A stretch of 64,000 nucleotides of DNA from Pseudomonas saliphila (GCF_008638345.1 NZ_VTVA01000019.1:1-64000), one strand, 5' to 3'; counted from the first letter of the stretch, positions 1 through 9,705 are shown. Program-made: numbers and translations. The notes: a model not told the origin generated them from the sequence alone.

Positions 1-717
1 GATTACAACGTCAAGGTTCGCGTCAAAGCGGACAATTCCGGTGTCGATCTCGCCAACGTCAAGATGTCGATGAACCCCTTCTGCGAAATCGCTGTGGAAG
101 AGGCCGTGCGCCTGAAAGAGAAAGGCGTGGCGACTGAAATCATCGCTGTGTCCGTCGGCCCGACTGCTGCCCAGGAGCAGCTGCGGACCGCGCTGGCACT
201 GGGTGCCGATCGCGCCATTCTGGTCGAGTCAACCGAACAGCTGAACTCCCTGTCCATCGCCAAGCTGCTCAAGGCTGTGGTCGACAAGGAACAGCCGCAG
301 CTGGTTATCCTCGGCAAGCAGGCCATCGATTCCGACAACAACCAGACCGGCCAGATGCTGGCTGCGCTGTCCGGCTACGGCCAGGGCACCTTCGCCTCGG
401 CCGTCAATGTCGAAGGCGACAGCGTCAAGGTTACCCGTGAAATCGACGGCGGCGCCCAGACCGTGGACCTGAAACTCCCGGCCATCGTCACCACCGACCT
501 GCGTCTGAACGAGCCGCGCTATGCCTCGCTGCCGAACATCATGAAAGCCAAGAAAAAGCCGCTTGAGACCCTCAAGCCGGAAGATCTGGGCGTCAGCACC
601 ACTTCGACCCTGTCCACTATCAAGGTTGAAGCACCGGCCGCACGCAGCGCCGGCATCATGGTCAAGTCAGTAGATGAGCTGGTCGACAAACTCAAGAACG
701 AAGCCAAGGTGATCTAA
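1..717 (+). CDS. etfB: Electron transfer flavoprotein beta subunit, 5' end missing
   Basis: This is the AMP-binding beta subunit of the ETF heterodimer, which carries electrons from acyl-CoA dehydrogenases to ETF:ubiquinone oxidoreductase. The frame is open from base 1 and reads [14 protein letters not shown], which I recognise as starting about 11 residues into pseudomonad EtfB, so the start codon lies before the window. The visible 238 residues plus those 11 give the usual length of about 249. The stop codon TAA abuts the ATG of etfA with no spacer, so the two subunits are translationally coupled. An acyl-CoA dehydrogenase lies downstream and is a plausible electron donor. Confidence 0.96.
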   Translation, partial: DYNVKVRVKADNSGVDLANVKMSMNPFCEIAVEEAVRLKEKGVATEIIAVSVGPTAAQEQLRTALALGADRAILVESTEQLNSLSIAKLLKAVVDKEQPQLVILGKQAIDSDNNQTGQMLAALSGYGQGTFASAVNVEGDSVKVTREIDGGAQTVDLKLPAIVTTDLRLNEPRYASLPNIMKAKKKPLETLKPEDLGVSTTSTLSTIKVEAPAARSAGIMVKSVDELVDKLKNEAKVI

Positions 718-1647
718 ATGACAATTTTGGTTATTGCTGAACACAACAACGCCGAGCTCAATGCGGCCACGCTGAACACCGTGGCCGCAGCCACCGCCAT
801 CGGTGGTGACATCGAAGTACTGGTTGCTGGCGAAGGCTGCGCTGCAGTCGCTGACGCCGCGGCCAAGGTCGCTGGCGTGAGCAAGGTCCTGCTGGCTGAC
901 AACGCCGCCTACGCGCACCAGCTGCCGGAGAACATCTCCCTGCTGGTAGCCGAGATCGGTAAAAACTACAGCCACATCCTGGCCAGCGCCAGCACCAACG
1001 GCAAGAACTACCTGCCACGCGTTGCGGCCCTGCTGGACGTCGATCAGATCTCCGAGATCATCGCCGTTGAAAGCGCTGACACCTTCAAGCGTCCGATCTA
1101 TGCCGGTAACGCCATTGCCACCGTGCAGTCCAGCGCGGCGGTCAAGGTCATTACCGTACGTTCCACCGGGTTTGACCCGGTTGCCGCCGAAGGCGGCAGC
1201 GCCAGCGTCGAAAACCTCGACGTGGCCCAGGACGCCGGCGTGTCCAGCTTCGTTGGCGAAGAGCTGGCCAAGTCTGACCGTCCCGAGCTGGCCGGTGCCA
1301 AGATCGTCATCTCCGGCGGCCGCGGCATGCAGAACGGTGAGAACTTCGAAATGCTGTACAAGCTGGCCGACAAGATCGGCGCCGCCGTGGGTGCCTCGCG
1401 CGCCGCAGTGGATGCTGGTTTCGTACCCAACGACATGCAGGTCGGTCAGACCGGCAAGATCGTTGCCCCGCAGCTGTACATCGCCGTCGGTATCTCCGGC
1501 GCGATCCAGCACCTGGCCGGCATGAAAGAGTCCAAGGTGATCGTTGCGATCAACAAGGACGAAGAAGCGCCGATCTTCCAGGTAGCCGACTACGGTCTGG
1601 TGGGTGATCTGTTCCAGATCATCCCCGAGCTGGACGGCAAGCTGTAA
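718..1647 (+). CDS. etfA: Electron transfer flavoprotein alpha subunit
   Basis: This is the FAD-binding alpha subunit of ETF, 309 residues, the normal length. The C-terminal FAD domain is clear from about residue 195: [12 protein letters not shown], then [20 protein letters not shown], then the loop around [18 protein letters not shown] and the late KDEEAPIF segment. The ATG directly follows the etfB stop, and a strong intrinsic terminator begins about 20 bases after the stop, so etfBA ends its transcript here. The long open frame on the opposite strand across this gene is a GC-rich shadow. Confidence 0.97.
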   Translation: MTILVIAEHNNAELNAATLNTVAAATAIGGDIEVLVAGEGCAAVADAAAKVAGVSKVLLADNAAYAHQLPENISLLVAEIGKNYSHILASASTNGKNYLPRVAALLDVDQISEIIAVESADTFKRPIYAGNAIATVQSSAAVKVITVRSTGFDPVAAEGGSASVENLDVAQDAGVSSFVGEELAKSDRPELAGAKIVISGGRGMQNGENFEMLYKLADKIGAAVGASRAAVDAGFVPNDMQVGQTGKIVAPQLYIAVGISGAIQHLAGMKESKVIVAINKDEEAPIFQVADYGLVGDLFQIIPELDGKL

Positions 1648-1669
1648 GTAACGTTTGAGCGGTAATGAA

Positions 1670-1696
1670 AACCCGGCCTCGTGGCCGGGTTTTTTT
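1670..1696 (+). terminator. Intrinsic terminator of etfBA
   Basis: An 8-bp perfect stem (ACCCGGCC, 1671-1678, with GGCCGGGT, 1683-1690) with a TCGT tetraloop is followed directly by a run of seven T. It lies 23 bases after the etfA stop. Confidence 0.93.
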
Positions 1697-1834
1697 ATGC
1701 CCGTGCATTCAGAATTGTCGCTGGACCAGCCCGCTGTTTCGAATATCTCATGTCGCGATGATTTTTCGGAAACCCCGTCTACGCCGACATTGGATAGGAT
1801 CTGCCTACGATCATCAGACACATGGTAGACACCG

Positions 1835-2989
1835 ATGGATTTCAATTTTACAGAAGAACAAAAAGCTTTCGCCGAATCTGTACGCCGTTTCGCCCAGCGC
1901 GAACTGGCTGATGGCGCACTTGAGCGCGCCCATGCGAGCGACTATCCATGGGACGTCGCCGCCAAACTGGCTGAACAGGGGATGCTCGGCATCACCATCA
2001 AGGAAGAAGACGGCGGCATCGGGGGCACCTTGATGGATGCGGTCATCGCCATCCAGGAGCTGGCGCTGGTTTGTCCGAAAAGCGCCGACGTGGTGCAGGC
2101 AGGCAATTTTGGCGCCATCCGCACCTTCGCCGAATACGCCTCTCCGGAGCTGAAAGAACGCTTCCTGCCTGATCTGATTGCCGGAAGAAGTCTGCTGGCG
2201 CTGGGTATGAGCGAGCCTGGCGCGGGTTCTGCCGTCACCGAACTGAAAACATCTGCAAAAGAAGACGGCGACCACTACATCATCAATGGCTCCAAGGTCT
2301 TCTCCACCCATAGTCCGCACGCCAACACTTTTCTGATCTACGTTCGCTTTGGACCCGGTCTGGACGGCATAGGCTCGGTGATTGTCGAGCGCGGCACCCC
2401 GGGCTTTGAGGTTGGTCAGCCCTCACCTTTCATGAGCGGTGAGGAATGGTGTCAGCTGTACTTCGCCGACTGCCGCATTCCCAAGGAAAACGTACTGCTC
2501 GGCCCGGGCGGTTTCAAAAAGCAGATCTCCGGCTTCAACGTCGAACGTATCGGCAACTCCTCCCGTGCCCTCGCACTCGGCCGTCATGCTTTCAATGTAG
2601 CGCGGGATCATTGTTTGACCCGCGAGCAGTTCGGTCGACCGCTGTGTGAGTTTCAGGGTCTGCAATGGAAGTTCGCCGAAATGGCGCTCAAACTCGAATC
2701 CGCCCAGCTGCTGCTGTACCGCGCTGCAGTGAACGCCGACGGCGGACTGCCCTCCGCTTATGAAACGAGCGTGGCCAAGATGGCTTGCAACCTGGCCGGC
2801 TGGGAAGTATCCAACGAGGCACTACAGGCGATGGGCGGCTACGGCTACTCCACCGAGGCGCTGGTGGAATATTGTGTCAAGCGAACCCGCGGCTGGATGA
2901 TTGCCGGCGGCTCCATCGAGATACTGAAAAACCGCATAGCTGAAGACGTGTTCGGACGCCGCTTCGATCAACGTCCGCCGAAAGCCTGA
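1835..2989 (+). CDS. Acyl-CoA dehydrogenase family protein
   Basis: FAD-dependent alpha,beta-dehydrogenation of an acyl-CoA, with ETF as likely acceptor. It has 384 residues. The ACAD signature MSEPGAGSAVTEL is at about 125-137, a substrate-domain segment NREQFGRPL-like (LTREQFGRPL) at 261-270, and QAMGGYGY at 331-338. The position that holds the catalytic Glu in medium-chain enzymes (YEGT) reads AGGS here (357-360), while Glu237 in FNVERI matches the alternative base used by isovaleryl-CoA and long-chain enzymes. No strong Shine-Dalgarno is visible at this ATG. Fifteen bases separate it from the next gene, the acyl-CoA ligase, so it probably opens a three-gene catabolic operon. Substrate unknown. 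Confidence 0.92.
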   Translation: MDFNFTEEQKAFAESVRRFAQRELADGALERAHASDYPWDVAAKLAEQGMLGITIKEEDGGIGGTLMDAVIAIQELALVCPKSADVVQAGNFGAIRTFAEYASPELKERFLPDLIAGRSLLALGMSEPGAGSAVTELKTSAKEDGDHYIINGSKVFSTHSPHANTFLIYVRFGPGLDGIGSVIVERGTPGFEVGQPSPFMSGEEWCQLYFADCRIPKENVLLGPGGFKKQISGFNVERIGNSSRALALGRHAFNVARDHCLTREQFGRPLCEFQGLQWKFAEMALKLESAQLLLYRAAVNADGGLPSAYETSVAKMACNLAGWEVSNEALQAMGGYGYSTEALVEYCVKRTRGWMIAGGSIEILKNRIAEDVFGRRFDQRPPKA

Positions 2990-3004
2990 GCAGGAGACGC
3001 CATC

Positions 3005-5092
3005 ATGCAGGAAACTATCAATGCTTCCATCGCTGCTGCCCTGCTGAAGCCCAGATCCATTGCCCTGGTAGGCATTTCTGACGATGCCGCCAAGACCAAT
3101 GGTCGACCGCTGCGCTTTCTGCGCATGGCTGGTTACGCCGGGACCATTTATAACGTCAATCCCACCCGCGCCGAGGTACAGGGCGAGAAAGCCTACCCGT
3201 CGCTATCTGCGCTACCGGAAGTGCCGGAGCATGCGTTCATTCTCACTAACTCAAAGCTGGCCGTTGACGCTGTGGAAGAATGCGGGCAACTGGGAATCCC
3301 CGTGGCGACCATTCTCGCTGGAGGTTTCTCAGAATCCGGCGCCGAAGGCATAGCCCGCGAGCAAAAGCTGCGCGAGATTGCCAGGCGTACCGGCGTCCGG
3401 GTGCTAGGCCCATCCAGCCTCGGTGTGGTCAACCTGCGCGAGAAGCTGGTGCTGACCGCCAATGCCGCCTTTGCCGAACCTGATCTTCCGGTTGGGGGCA
3501 TCTTCTGCGCCTCCCACAGCGGCAGTATGCTCGGTGCGCTGACGTCTCGCGGACGCAGCAAGGGCGTGGGTTTTTCCGGCTTGGTTTCGGTCGGCAGTGA
3601 GACTGACCTGTGTATCGGCGAAATCTGCGAAAGCACATTGGACGACCCGAGCATCACCGGTTACATGCTGTTCCTCGAATCCATGAGCCATGCCGACAAG
3701 CTACGTCAGTTCGCCTTGGGCGCAGCCAGGCGCGGCAAACCGGTGGTGGCTTACAAGCTCGGCCGCTCCGACGTAGCCGCAGAACTGGCGGTCTCCCATA
3801 CGGGCGCTCTGGCCGGGGAGGACGCGGTGGCTGAAACCTTCTTCCGCGATTGTGGCATCGCTCGCGTGGAAACGCTCGAGGGCTTTCTCGAGGCCCTGCC
3901 TCTGCTGGCGCGTCTACCCCTCGACACTCTGAATACCGAAGGTCGCAAGCCCACCGTCGGTGTGGTTACGACCACCGGCGGCGGCGCTGCCATGGCAGTG
4001 GATCAGCTTGGCATTCGCGGCGTCTCGGTGATACCACCGACTGCCGAGACCCTGGCCCGCATGGCCGAACGTGGGATCAACGTCAGCCACGGAGGCATTG
4101 TCGATCTGACGCTGGCTGGAACCAAATACGAGATAATGAAAGCGGCGCTGGAAGTCATGCTGACCGCTCCTGAGTTCGACATGGTAGTGGCAACTGTCGG
4201 GTCCTCCGCACGTTACAACCCGGATCTGGCGGTCAAGCCGGTGATCGACTCGGCGAATTTCAGTGATAAGCCCCTCGCCTGCTTCGTGGTGCCTGAGGCA
4301 CCTGCCGCTCTGGCCCTGTTAAATGAAGCCGGGGTGCCCAGCTTCCGTACGCCTGAAGCCTGTGGTGACGTGATCGCTGCTGCCTTCGCTCGCCGACGCC
4401 CCACTGAACTGGTCCGTATCGACGGACCAGCCAAAGGCGAGCGCATGCTCAACGAAGCCGACGCTTACGCTTTAATTTCGCCGCTGGGTGTGCCCCATGC
4501 AGCCTACAAAGTGCTCAACGTCGCCGAGCCGGTACCGGCGCTAGGGTTCGACTACCCGGTAGTGGTCAAAGTGTTACACGACGACATCGCGCATAAGACC
4601 GATGTTGGGGGCGTGATACTGCCCGTGCATGATGCAGAGGAGCTGGCCGAGGCCATGCGGCGCATCGTCGATAATATCGCCACCCATCGTCCCGAACTTA
4701 CCGTGGAACGCGTATTGGTACAAACCATGAGCAAGGGTCTTGGCGAGGTGCTAGTGGGCTTCCGTCGCGATCCCGAAGTCGGTCCGCTAATAATGCTAGC
4801 CGCTGGCGGCATCCTTACCGAAATCTACTGTGATCGCGCCATCCGTCTGGCTCCCGTAAGCCTGGAGGCGGCCCGGGAAATGGTGAGTGAGGTCAAGGCC
4901 CTGCAGGCTTTAGCCGGCTATCGAGGGCGTCAGGAAGGCGATCTGGAAGCCATTGCCCAGGCTGTCAGTGATTTCTCGAAACTGGCATTGCAGCAAGACT
5001 GCATGATCCTCGAAGCCGAAATGAACCCGCTGCTGGTCAAACCGAAAGGCGAAGGTGTCATTGCGGTCGACGCCCTGGTTCGAATTGCCTGA
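3005..5092 (+). CDS. NDP-forming acyl-CoA ligase (acetate-CoA ligase/succinyl-CoA synthetase superfamily)
   Basis: Activates a carboxylic acid to its CoA thioester at the cost of ATP to ADP and phosphate. The 695 residues carry, in order, a CoA-binding Rossmann domain (about 10-135), a succinyl-CoA-ligase-like region (about 150-300) and a C-terminal ATP-grasp domain (about 475-690, with YPVVVKVLHDDIAHKTDVGG). SHTGALAGED places the phosphohistidine at His265. Alpha and beta parts are fused in one chain, with no acetyltransferase domain. An AGGAG ribosome site precedes the ATG. It sits between an acyl-CoA dehydrogenase and a hydratase/dehydrogenase, so it most likely supplies their substrate; the acid itself cannot be read from sequence. 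Confidence 0.9.
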   Translation: MQETINASIAAALLKPRSIALVGISDDAAKTNGRPLRFLRMAGYAGTIYNVNPTRAEVQGEKAYPSLSALPEVPEHAFILTNSKLAVDAVEECGQLGIPVATILAGGFSESGAEGIAREQKLREIARRTGVRVLGPSSLGVVNLREKLVLTANAAFAEPDLPVGGIFCASHSGSMLGALTSRGRSKGVGFSGLVSVGSETDLCIGEICESTLDDPSITGYMLFLESMSHADKLRQFALGAARRGKPVVAYKLGRSDVAAELAVSHTGALAGEDAVAETFFRDCGIARVETLEGFLEALPLLARLPLDTLNTEGRKPTVGVVTTTGGGAAMAVDQLGIRGVSVIPPTAETLARMAERGINVSHGGIVDLTLAGTKYEIMKAALEVMLTAPEFDMVVATVGSSARYNPDLAVKPVIDSANFSDKPLACFVVPEAPAALALLNEAGVPSFRTPEACGDVIAAAFARRRPTELVRIDGPAKGERMLNEADAYALISPLGVPHAAYKVLNVAEPVPALGFDYPVVVKVLHDDIAHKTDVGGVILPVHDAEELAEAMRRIVDNIATHRPELTVERVLVQTMSKGLGEVLVGFRRDPEVGPLIMLAAGGILTEIYCDRAIRLAPVSLEAAREMVSEVKALQALAGYRGRQEGDLEAIAQAVSDFSKLALQQDCMILEAEMNPLLVKPKGEGVIAVDALVRIA

Positions 5093-5102
5093 GAAACCGC
5101 CC

Positions 5103-7172
5103 ATGAACCCATGCATAACAATCGAACGCGAAGGCGACGTCGCCGTTATCCTGATCAACAATCCGCCGGTCAACGCCGGCTCACTGGAGGTGCGCAGCGG
5201 TCTGCTGGAGGCGTTGAATATTGTCACCCTTGAGCCCGAGCTGATGGGTGCTGTGATCATTGGAAAAGGCGGATTCTTCATCGCCGGATCTGACCTCAGC
5301 GAGTTTGGCAAACCCCTGCAGGAACCACAATTGCCCGTCGTGATCGAGGCCATTGAGTGCTGCAATAAGCCCGTGGTCGCTGCTCTACATGGTGCTGCGC
5401 TAGGCGGGGGCTTCGAGCTGGCGCTGGGTTGTGATGCACGAATCGCTACCGAAAAAACCATCGTCGGGCTGCCCGAAGTTACCCTGGGTATGATTCCAGG
5501 GGCAGGTGGCACCCAGCGGCTACCGCGACTGATCGGCATCCCCAAAGCTATTGAGATGATTTGTTCGGGCGAGCGCATCAAGGCACCTGAGGCACTGGAC
5601 CTGGGTATCGTCGATGCGGTCGTGGATGGCGATCTACGTTCGGCTGCGATCACCTTTGTGCGCGAGATGAAAGGCAAGCGCCGGGTACGGGACCTGCCCA
5701 TACCACCTGCCGGCGAGATCGCTGTTAACGATGCAGCTCGTCGCGCCCTCAAGCTGGGCAAAAATCGCCCGCAAATCCATGCAGCAATCAAGACTATTGT
5801 CGACTCCACCCTGCTACCCGTGGACGAGGCTTTAGCGAGCGAGCGAGCCATTTTTCAGAGGCTACGCCTGACCGATGAAGCATTCGCCGCGCGGCACCTG
5901 TTTTTTGCCGAGCGGGAGGCTGCCAAGCTCGGGAACATCAGCAACGTGTCGCCTCGGTGCATAACTACCGTGGCGGTCGTCGGGGCTGGCACGATGGGCA
6001 GCGGTATCGCTCTGGCGATCCTGCAGGCAGGGCTGGATGTCGTGCTGCTGGAACAATCCGAGGGGGCACTGGTTAGCGGCGTAGGCCGTATCAAGGAACA
6101 TTACTCCCAGCGTGTAGCCGACGGTCGCATGCAGCAAAAGCAGGCCAATGTCGCGCTTGCTCAGTTACGTCCCACTACGGACTGGACCCAAATATCTCGG
6201 GCACAGCTGGTTATCGAAGCGGTATTTGAGGACTTGGCGGTTAAACAGGACTTGCTACGCCGGGTCGAACCGTTGCTCGGTGCAGAGGTAATCTTCGCCA
6301 CCAACACATCCTATCTGGACGTTGATGCTATTGCGGAGGTCGCGCAGCGGCCGCAAAACGTCATCGGCCTGCATTATTTCAGTCCCGCGAATGTGATGCG
6401 CCTGGTAGAAGTGGTACGCGGGATGTACAGCTCTTCCGAAGCCATCGCCACCGGTTTTGCCTTGGTGCGCCGACTGGGCAAGCTGCCGATTCTGGCCAAC
6501 AACGCCTTCGGCTTTATTGGCAATCGCATTTATGCAGCGTGTCGCCGCCAGTGTGAACTCATGCTGGAAGAAGGCGCACTGCCCGCGGAGATCGATGCGG
6601 CCATGGAGTCCTTCGGCTTTGCCATGGGCCCCTTTGCTGTCGCGGATTTGTCGGGTCTTGATATCGCCTGGCGCATGCGCCAGGCTCGAGCGACGCAGCG
6701 CGATCCGCGGGCGCGGTATGTGGAGATTCCGGACCGTCTGTGCGAGATGAACCGCCTGGGTCGCAAGACCGGGGCGGGCTACTACCGCTATAGCGGCAAA
6801 ACGCGCAGCGAGGATAGGCAAGTCACTGCATTGATCGAGCAGATATCAGCCAGTAAAGCGATAACCCGTCAGCCTTTTAGCCGCGAGGCAATTGTTGAGC
6901 GGGTACTCCTGACCATGGCCAACGAAGCGGCCCTATTGCTGACGGAGGGTGTCACCACGCGCGTCGGCGATGTGGATCTGGTGCTGGTGCATGGCTTCGG
7001 CTTTCCAAAGTGGGAAGGCGGCCCTTCCTTCTGGGCCAGCCGACAGCCGCTGGCTCACCTGAAACGTCGCCAACAGGAGCTGGCTCGGGTAACCGGCCAT
7101 GGCTTCGTCAAGGGCGACCTAGCGTTGTTCCATCATATGCATAACCGTCAGTCGATCTCTGCGACAGCCTGA
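5103..7172 (+). CDS. Bifunctional enoyl-CoA hydratase/3-hydroxyacyl-CoA dehydrogenase
   Basis: Carries out hydration and the NAD-dependent oxidation of beta-oxidation on one chain of 689 residues. The crotonase domain (about 1-185) keeps both catalytic glutamates, Glu105 in GGGFELAL and Glu125 in GLPEVTLG. The dehydrogenase NAD fold starts at about 289 with GAGTMG (294-299), and the His/Glu pair is His424 (GLHYFSP) and Glu436 (LVEVVRG). The C-terminal HGFGFPKWEGG is typical of the FadB/peroxisomal multifunctional family. The frame runs upstream to 5055, but this ATG is the natural family start, ten bases after the ligase stop. No thiolase is adjacent, so the final cleavage enzyme must be elsewhere. 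Confidence 0.93.
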   Translation: MNPCITIEREGDVAVILINNPPVNAGSLEVRSGLLEALNIVTLEPELMGAVIIGKGGFFIAGSDLSEFGKPLQEPQLPVVIEAIECCNKPVVAALHGAALGGGFELALGCDARIATEKTIVGLPEVTLGMIPGAGGTQRLPRLIGIPKAIEMICSGERIKAPEALDLGIVDAVVDGDLRSAAITFVREMKGKRRVRDLPIPPAGEIAVNDAARRALKLGKNRPQIHAAIKTIVDSTLLPVDEALASERAIFQRLRLTDEAFAARHLFFAEREAAKLGNISNVSPRCITTVAVVGAGTMGSGIALAILQAGLDVVLLEQSEGALVSGVGRIKEHYSQRVADGRMQQKQANVALAQLRPTTDWTQISRAQLVIEAVFEDLAVKQDLLRRVEPLLGAEVIFATNTSYLDVDAIAEVAQRPQNVIGLHYFSPANVMRLVEVVRGMYSSSEAIATGFALVRRLGKLPILANNAFGFIGNRIYAACRRQCELMLEEGALPAEIDAAMESFGFAMGPFAVADLSGLDIAWRMRQARATQRDPRARYVEIPDRLCEMNRLGRKTGAGYYRYSGKTRSEDRQVTALIEQISASKAITRQPFSREAIVERVLLTMANEAALLLTEGVTTRVGDVDLVLVHGFGFPKWEGGPSFWASRQPLAHLKRRQQELARVTGHGFVKGDLALFHHMHNRQSISATA

Positions 7173-7188
7173 TTATCAGGCGAATGAA

Positions 7189-7225
7189 AACGCCCCGGGC
7201 AGTTGCGCTCCCGGGGCGTTTTTTT
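7189..7225 (+). terminator. Intrinsic terminator between convergent genes
   Basis: A 9-bp GC stem (CGCCCCGGG, 7191-7199, with CCCGGGGCG, 7210-7218) is followed by seven T and preceded by four A. It ends the acyl-CoA operon and could work for the converging minus-strand gene as well. Confidence 0.9.
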
Positions 7226-7293
7226 GTCTGCCGCTCAGGTCTGCCAAGATTACTCCGCGCAGACCCCTCCACTGACTTGCAGCACGCTTCCTG

Positions 7294-8649
7294 TTACAGC
7301 GCAGCCAACCCCAGATCCTTCAGCTGCAACTCATCGAGCCTCCATAACTGCCCACGCAGTTTGCCCATGGCTTGCTCCCCCAATATCGGCGCGACCAGTT
7401 CGGCAAACTTGTCGTCAAGCTCGGTATCGCTCATCGGCGCTTCCGGATCACCCTTGCGATAGGGCGCAAAATGTTCCAATTCGCGACCATCACTCAGGAT
7501 CAATTTGACCCGGGCCGCGCGTACTCCGGGAAATTGGCGGGTCAGCTCGGCGTCGGCACGCAGAACCACACGCTGCATCATGTCGCGCGTGTGTTGTTCC
7601 GCCAGTCGCTCCGAGCTGAATGCTGCCAGGCGCACGGATCCGTATCGCAGGGCTTGAACAAGCACATAAGGAAGGCTGAATTTGGCCTGGTAAGCCAACT
7701 CGGGCTCATAATTGCCAGTCACATCCAGAGCCACCTGATACGTATCAACCTCGATTCGCTGCACCTGCTCACGCTCATCAGCGGACAACTGCTCACGCAG
7801 CAATTGCACCGCATCGATAGCGGCGAAAGTGTGACCACAGCAGCCGTGGGTTTTCTGAGTGATACGGGTAATATTGTAGATCTCACCCAGGCCTGCAACG
7901 GCTTTACTCCACTGCGGATCGTTGCTCATTGCCGCACCAAAGCCAACCTCGCCCTCCAGCATGTCGACGGCGCCGGTAACGCCCGCCGCTGCGGCTCTGG
8001 CTGCAGTAATCCCGGCCGATGCCGCGTGGCCGCCATGCAGTGCCTTGGTCATGCATTCAGAGCGGAACGCTTGCTGCAGACCCGACGCGAACGAGCCGGC
8101 TGTGCCCAACGCGTTGACCATCACCTTACGGTCTCCAGGAGCCAATAGAAAAGCAGCCGCCGCAGCAGAGGCGAAGCAGCCGATGGTGCCAGTGGTATGG
8201 AAGAATCGGTAGTGTGATGGCTGCACTGCGGCTCCGATGCGCGTAGAAATCTCGTAACCGATGACCACAGCCTTGAGCATGTCACTTCCGCTGGCATTCA
8301 GCTGCTCGCCCATGGCTAGCGCAGCAGCGACTGTAGGCACGCCAGGGTGGTAGACCGCATCGCGAAAGATGTCATCAAACTCAATGGCATGGGATGAAGT
8401 GCCATTGATCCAGGCGGCTGTGCCTGGCAAACAGGTGCTGGCAAAGCCTGGAATGGAGCACTTACCAATACCGACCTCATCGGAGTACGCCTTCACCAGG
8501 CGCTGTGCGACAGGTTCACGCGTTCCTGGGTAGAGGGCAGAAAACCAATCCAACACCGCACGTTTTGCATGGTGGACGACCTGCTCATCCAGAGGGCGGG
8601 CCGCTTCGCGAACGCTATAATCGGCCAGTTCTTCAATCAAAGTTGGCAT
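7294..8649 (-). CDS. MmgE/PrpD family protein
   Basis: A 451-residue protein of the family that holds 2-methylcitrate dehydratase PrpD, cis-aconitate decarboxylase and several unassigned lyases or epimerases. Visible family features are the N-terminal AKRAVLDWFSALYPGT, HAIEFDDIF at about 86-94, YHPGVPTVAAALA, the glycine- and alanine-rich helices around TTGTIGCFASAAAAAFLL, and THGCCGHTFAAIDA at about 262. There is no neighbouring methylcitrate synthase or methylisocitrate lyase, so the propionate pathway is not supported. It is the last gene of a minus-strand run TAXI, TRAP, LysR, this gene, which points to a role in metabolism of the imported acid. The start has an AGGA ribosome site. Confidence 0.88.
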   Translation of the reverse strand: MPTLIEELADYSVREAARPLDEQVVHHAKRAVLDWFSALYPGTREPVAQRLVKAYSDEVGIGKCSIPGFASTCLPGTAAWINGTSSHAIEFDDIFRDAVYHPGVPTVAAALAMGEQLNASGSDMLKAVVIGYEISTRIGAAVQPSHYRFFHTTGTIGCFASAAAAAFLLAPGDRKVMVNALGTAGSFASGLQQAFRSECMTKALHGGHAASAGITAARAAAAGVTGAVDMLEGEVGFGAAMSNDPQWSKAVAGLGEIYNITRITQKTHGCCGHTFAAIDAVQLLREQLSADEREQVQRIEVDTYQVALDVTGNYEPELAYQAKFSLPYVLVQALRYGSVRLAAFSSERLAEQHTRDMMQRVVLRADAELTRQFPGVRAARVKLILSDGRELEHFAPYRKGDPEAPMSDTELDDKFAELVAPILGEQAMGKLRGQLWRLDELQLKDLGLAAL

Positions 8650-8708
8650 GGGATTCCTACTTTCAGGGGGGTGATCAATGGGGATCGAAAACCCGCCGGG
8701 TACCTGCG

Positions 8709-9590
8709 CTACTCAATTTCTTTAAGCAGCCAGTCACGGAACAGGCTGATCTTGGTTGCTCTAGGCGAATCCGGCTGGGTCACAAGGTAATAACCAAGAT
8801 CCCGGGTCAAGGTATGTTCACAAAAATAAAGCAGCGTGCCGGAGCGCAGTTCCTGCTCCACCATCCTGGTCTGCGCCATGGCGATACCCAATCCATCCTG
8901 AGCTGCCTGATAGGCAAGCAATGAGCTGGGCAACATGAATGGATCTTCTTCCATCTGGTACTCGATGCCCGCCGACGCCAGCCAATCGCTCCAATCGCTT
9001 TTGCGGTAGTGGGAGTGGATCAACCGGAACCCGAATACATCTGCCGGACTGCGACCAGTCGGCGTGCCGCTGACCAGCTTTGGTTTACAGACTGGGCGCA
9101 TCTCATCGTTGAACAGAAAAAGGCTATCGAGCCCTTCCCAATCGCCCTTGCCCAACTGGATCGAGGCGTCCACCTTCTCCGCACTGAAGTCCACCGGAGC
9201 TACCGCTGTGGTAATGCGGATACGCAACTCCGGATGCATCGTCTGCATCTGAGGCAGGCGATGCATCAACCAGCGCGCCGCAAAAGTCGAGTAGACGCGG
9301 ATACGTAGTGGTTCATCATCCATTTGAGCTGTCAGCCCGCGGGTGGCGATCACGATACGGTCGAACGCCGGATGAATGCCTTGGTAATACTGCTCACCAA
9401 TGTCGGTAAGACGGATTCCAGAGCGATCACGGTGAAAGAACTGCACCTGCAGATAGCTTTCCAGCAGGCTGATCTGTCTGCTCACAGCAGATTGACTCAC
9501 ATGCAGTTCTTCAGCTGCTTTGGAAAAGCTCTTAAGTCTGGCAACGGACTCAAAGACGCGAAGGGCATTCAGTGGAGGGATTTCACGCAT
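8709..9590 (-). CDS. LysR-family transcriptional regulator (GcvA-like)
   Basis: DNA-binding regulator of 293 residues. The N-terminal winged helix-turn-helix is clear: REIPPLNALRVFESVARLKS, then SFSKAAEELHVSQSAVSRQI at about 21-40, with the wing FHRDRSGIRLTDIG. A periplasmic-binding-like effector domain follows from about 90. The frame extends upstream to a TTG at 9623, but this ATG gives the canonical family start MREIPPLNALRVFE. It lies between the TRAP permease and the MmgE/PrpD gene on the same strand, with 59 bases to the latter. It is the obvious candidate regulator of the acid module, although it is not divergent from a target as is usual for the family. Confidence 0.93.
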   Translation of the reverse strand: MREIPPLNALRVFESVARLKSFSKAAEELHVSQSAVSRQISLLESYLQVQFFHRDRSGIRLTDIGEQYYQGIHPAFDRIVIATRGLTAQMDDEPLRIRVYSTFAARWLMHRLPQMQTMHPELRIRITTAVAPVDFSAEKVDASIQLGKGDWEGLDSLFLFNDEMRPVCKPKLVSGTPTGRSPADVFGFRLIHSHYRKSDWSDWLASAGIEYQMEEDPFMLPSSLLAYQAAQDGLGIAMAQTRMVEQELRSGTLLYFCEHTLTRDLGYYLVTQPDSPRATKISLFRDWLLKEIE

Positions 9591-9674
9591 TGAAGTGCGA
9601 CCTTTGACGTTATCGGGTGCCAAAGCCTACTACTGCCGGCGCGGACTTACATGTCGTTTTGTCTGGTTCATACC

Positions 9675-9705
9675 GTCGCAGAGCGCGCATCGCGCGCTCT
9701 GCGAC
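9675..9705. repeat. Perfect 13-bp hairpin after the TRAP gene
   Basis: GTCGCAGAGCGCG (9675-9687) pairs perfectly with CGCGCTCTGCGAC (9693-9705) around a 5-base loop. It lies 17 bases past the TRAP stop codon and before the LysR start on the minus strand. No T run follows on either strand, so it may be an RNA-stabilising structure or partial attenuator rather than a full intrinsic terminator. Confidence 0.75.

Noticed and set aside
667-1845. Minus-strand open frame of 392 codons opposite etfA
   Set aside because: It is fully antisense to a clear etfA gene with conserved motifs, has low-complexity Gly/Val/Asp-rich composition typical of GC-rich shadows, and resembles no known family.
4910-5851. 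Minus-strand open frame of 313 codons spanning the ligase/hydratase junction
   Set aside because: It covers parts of two genes whose protein motifs are certain; its product is Ser/Arg-rich without domains.
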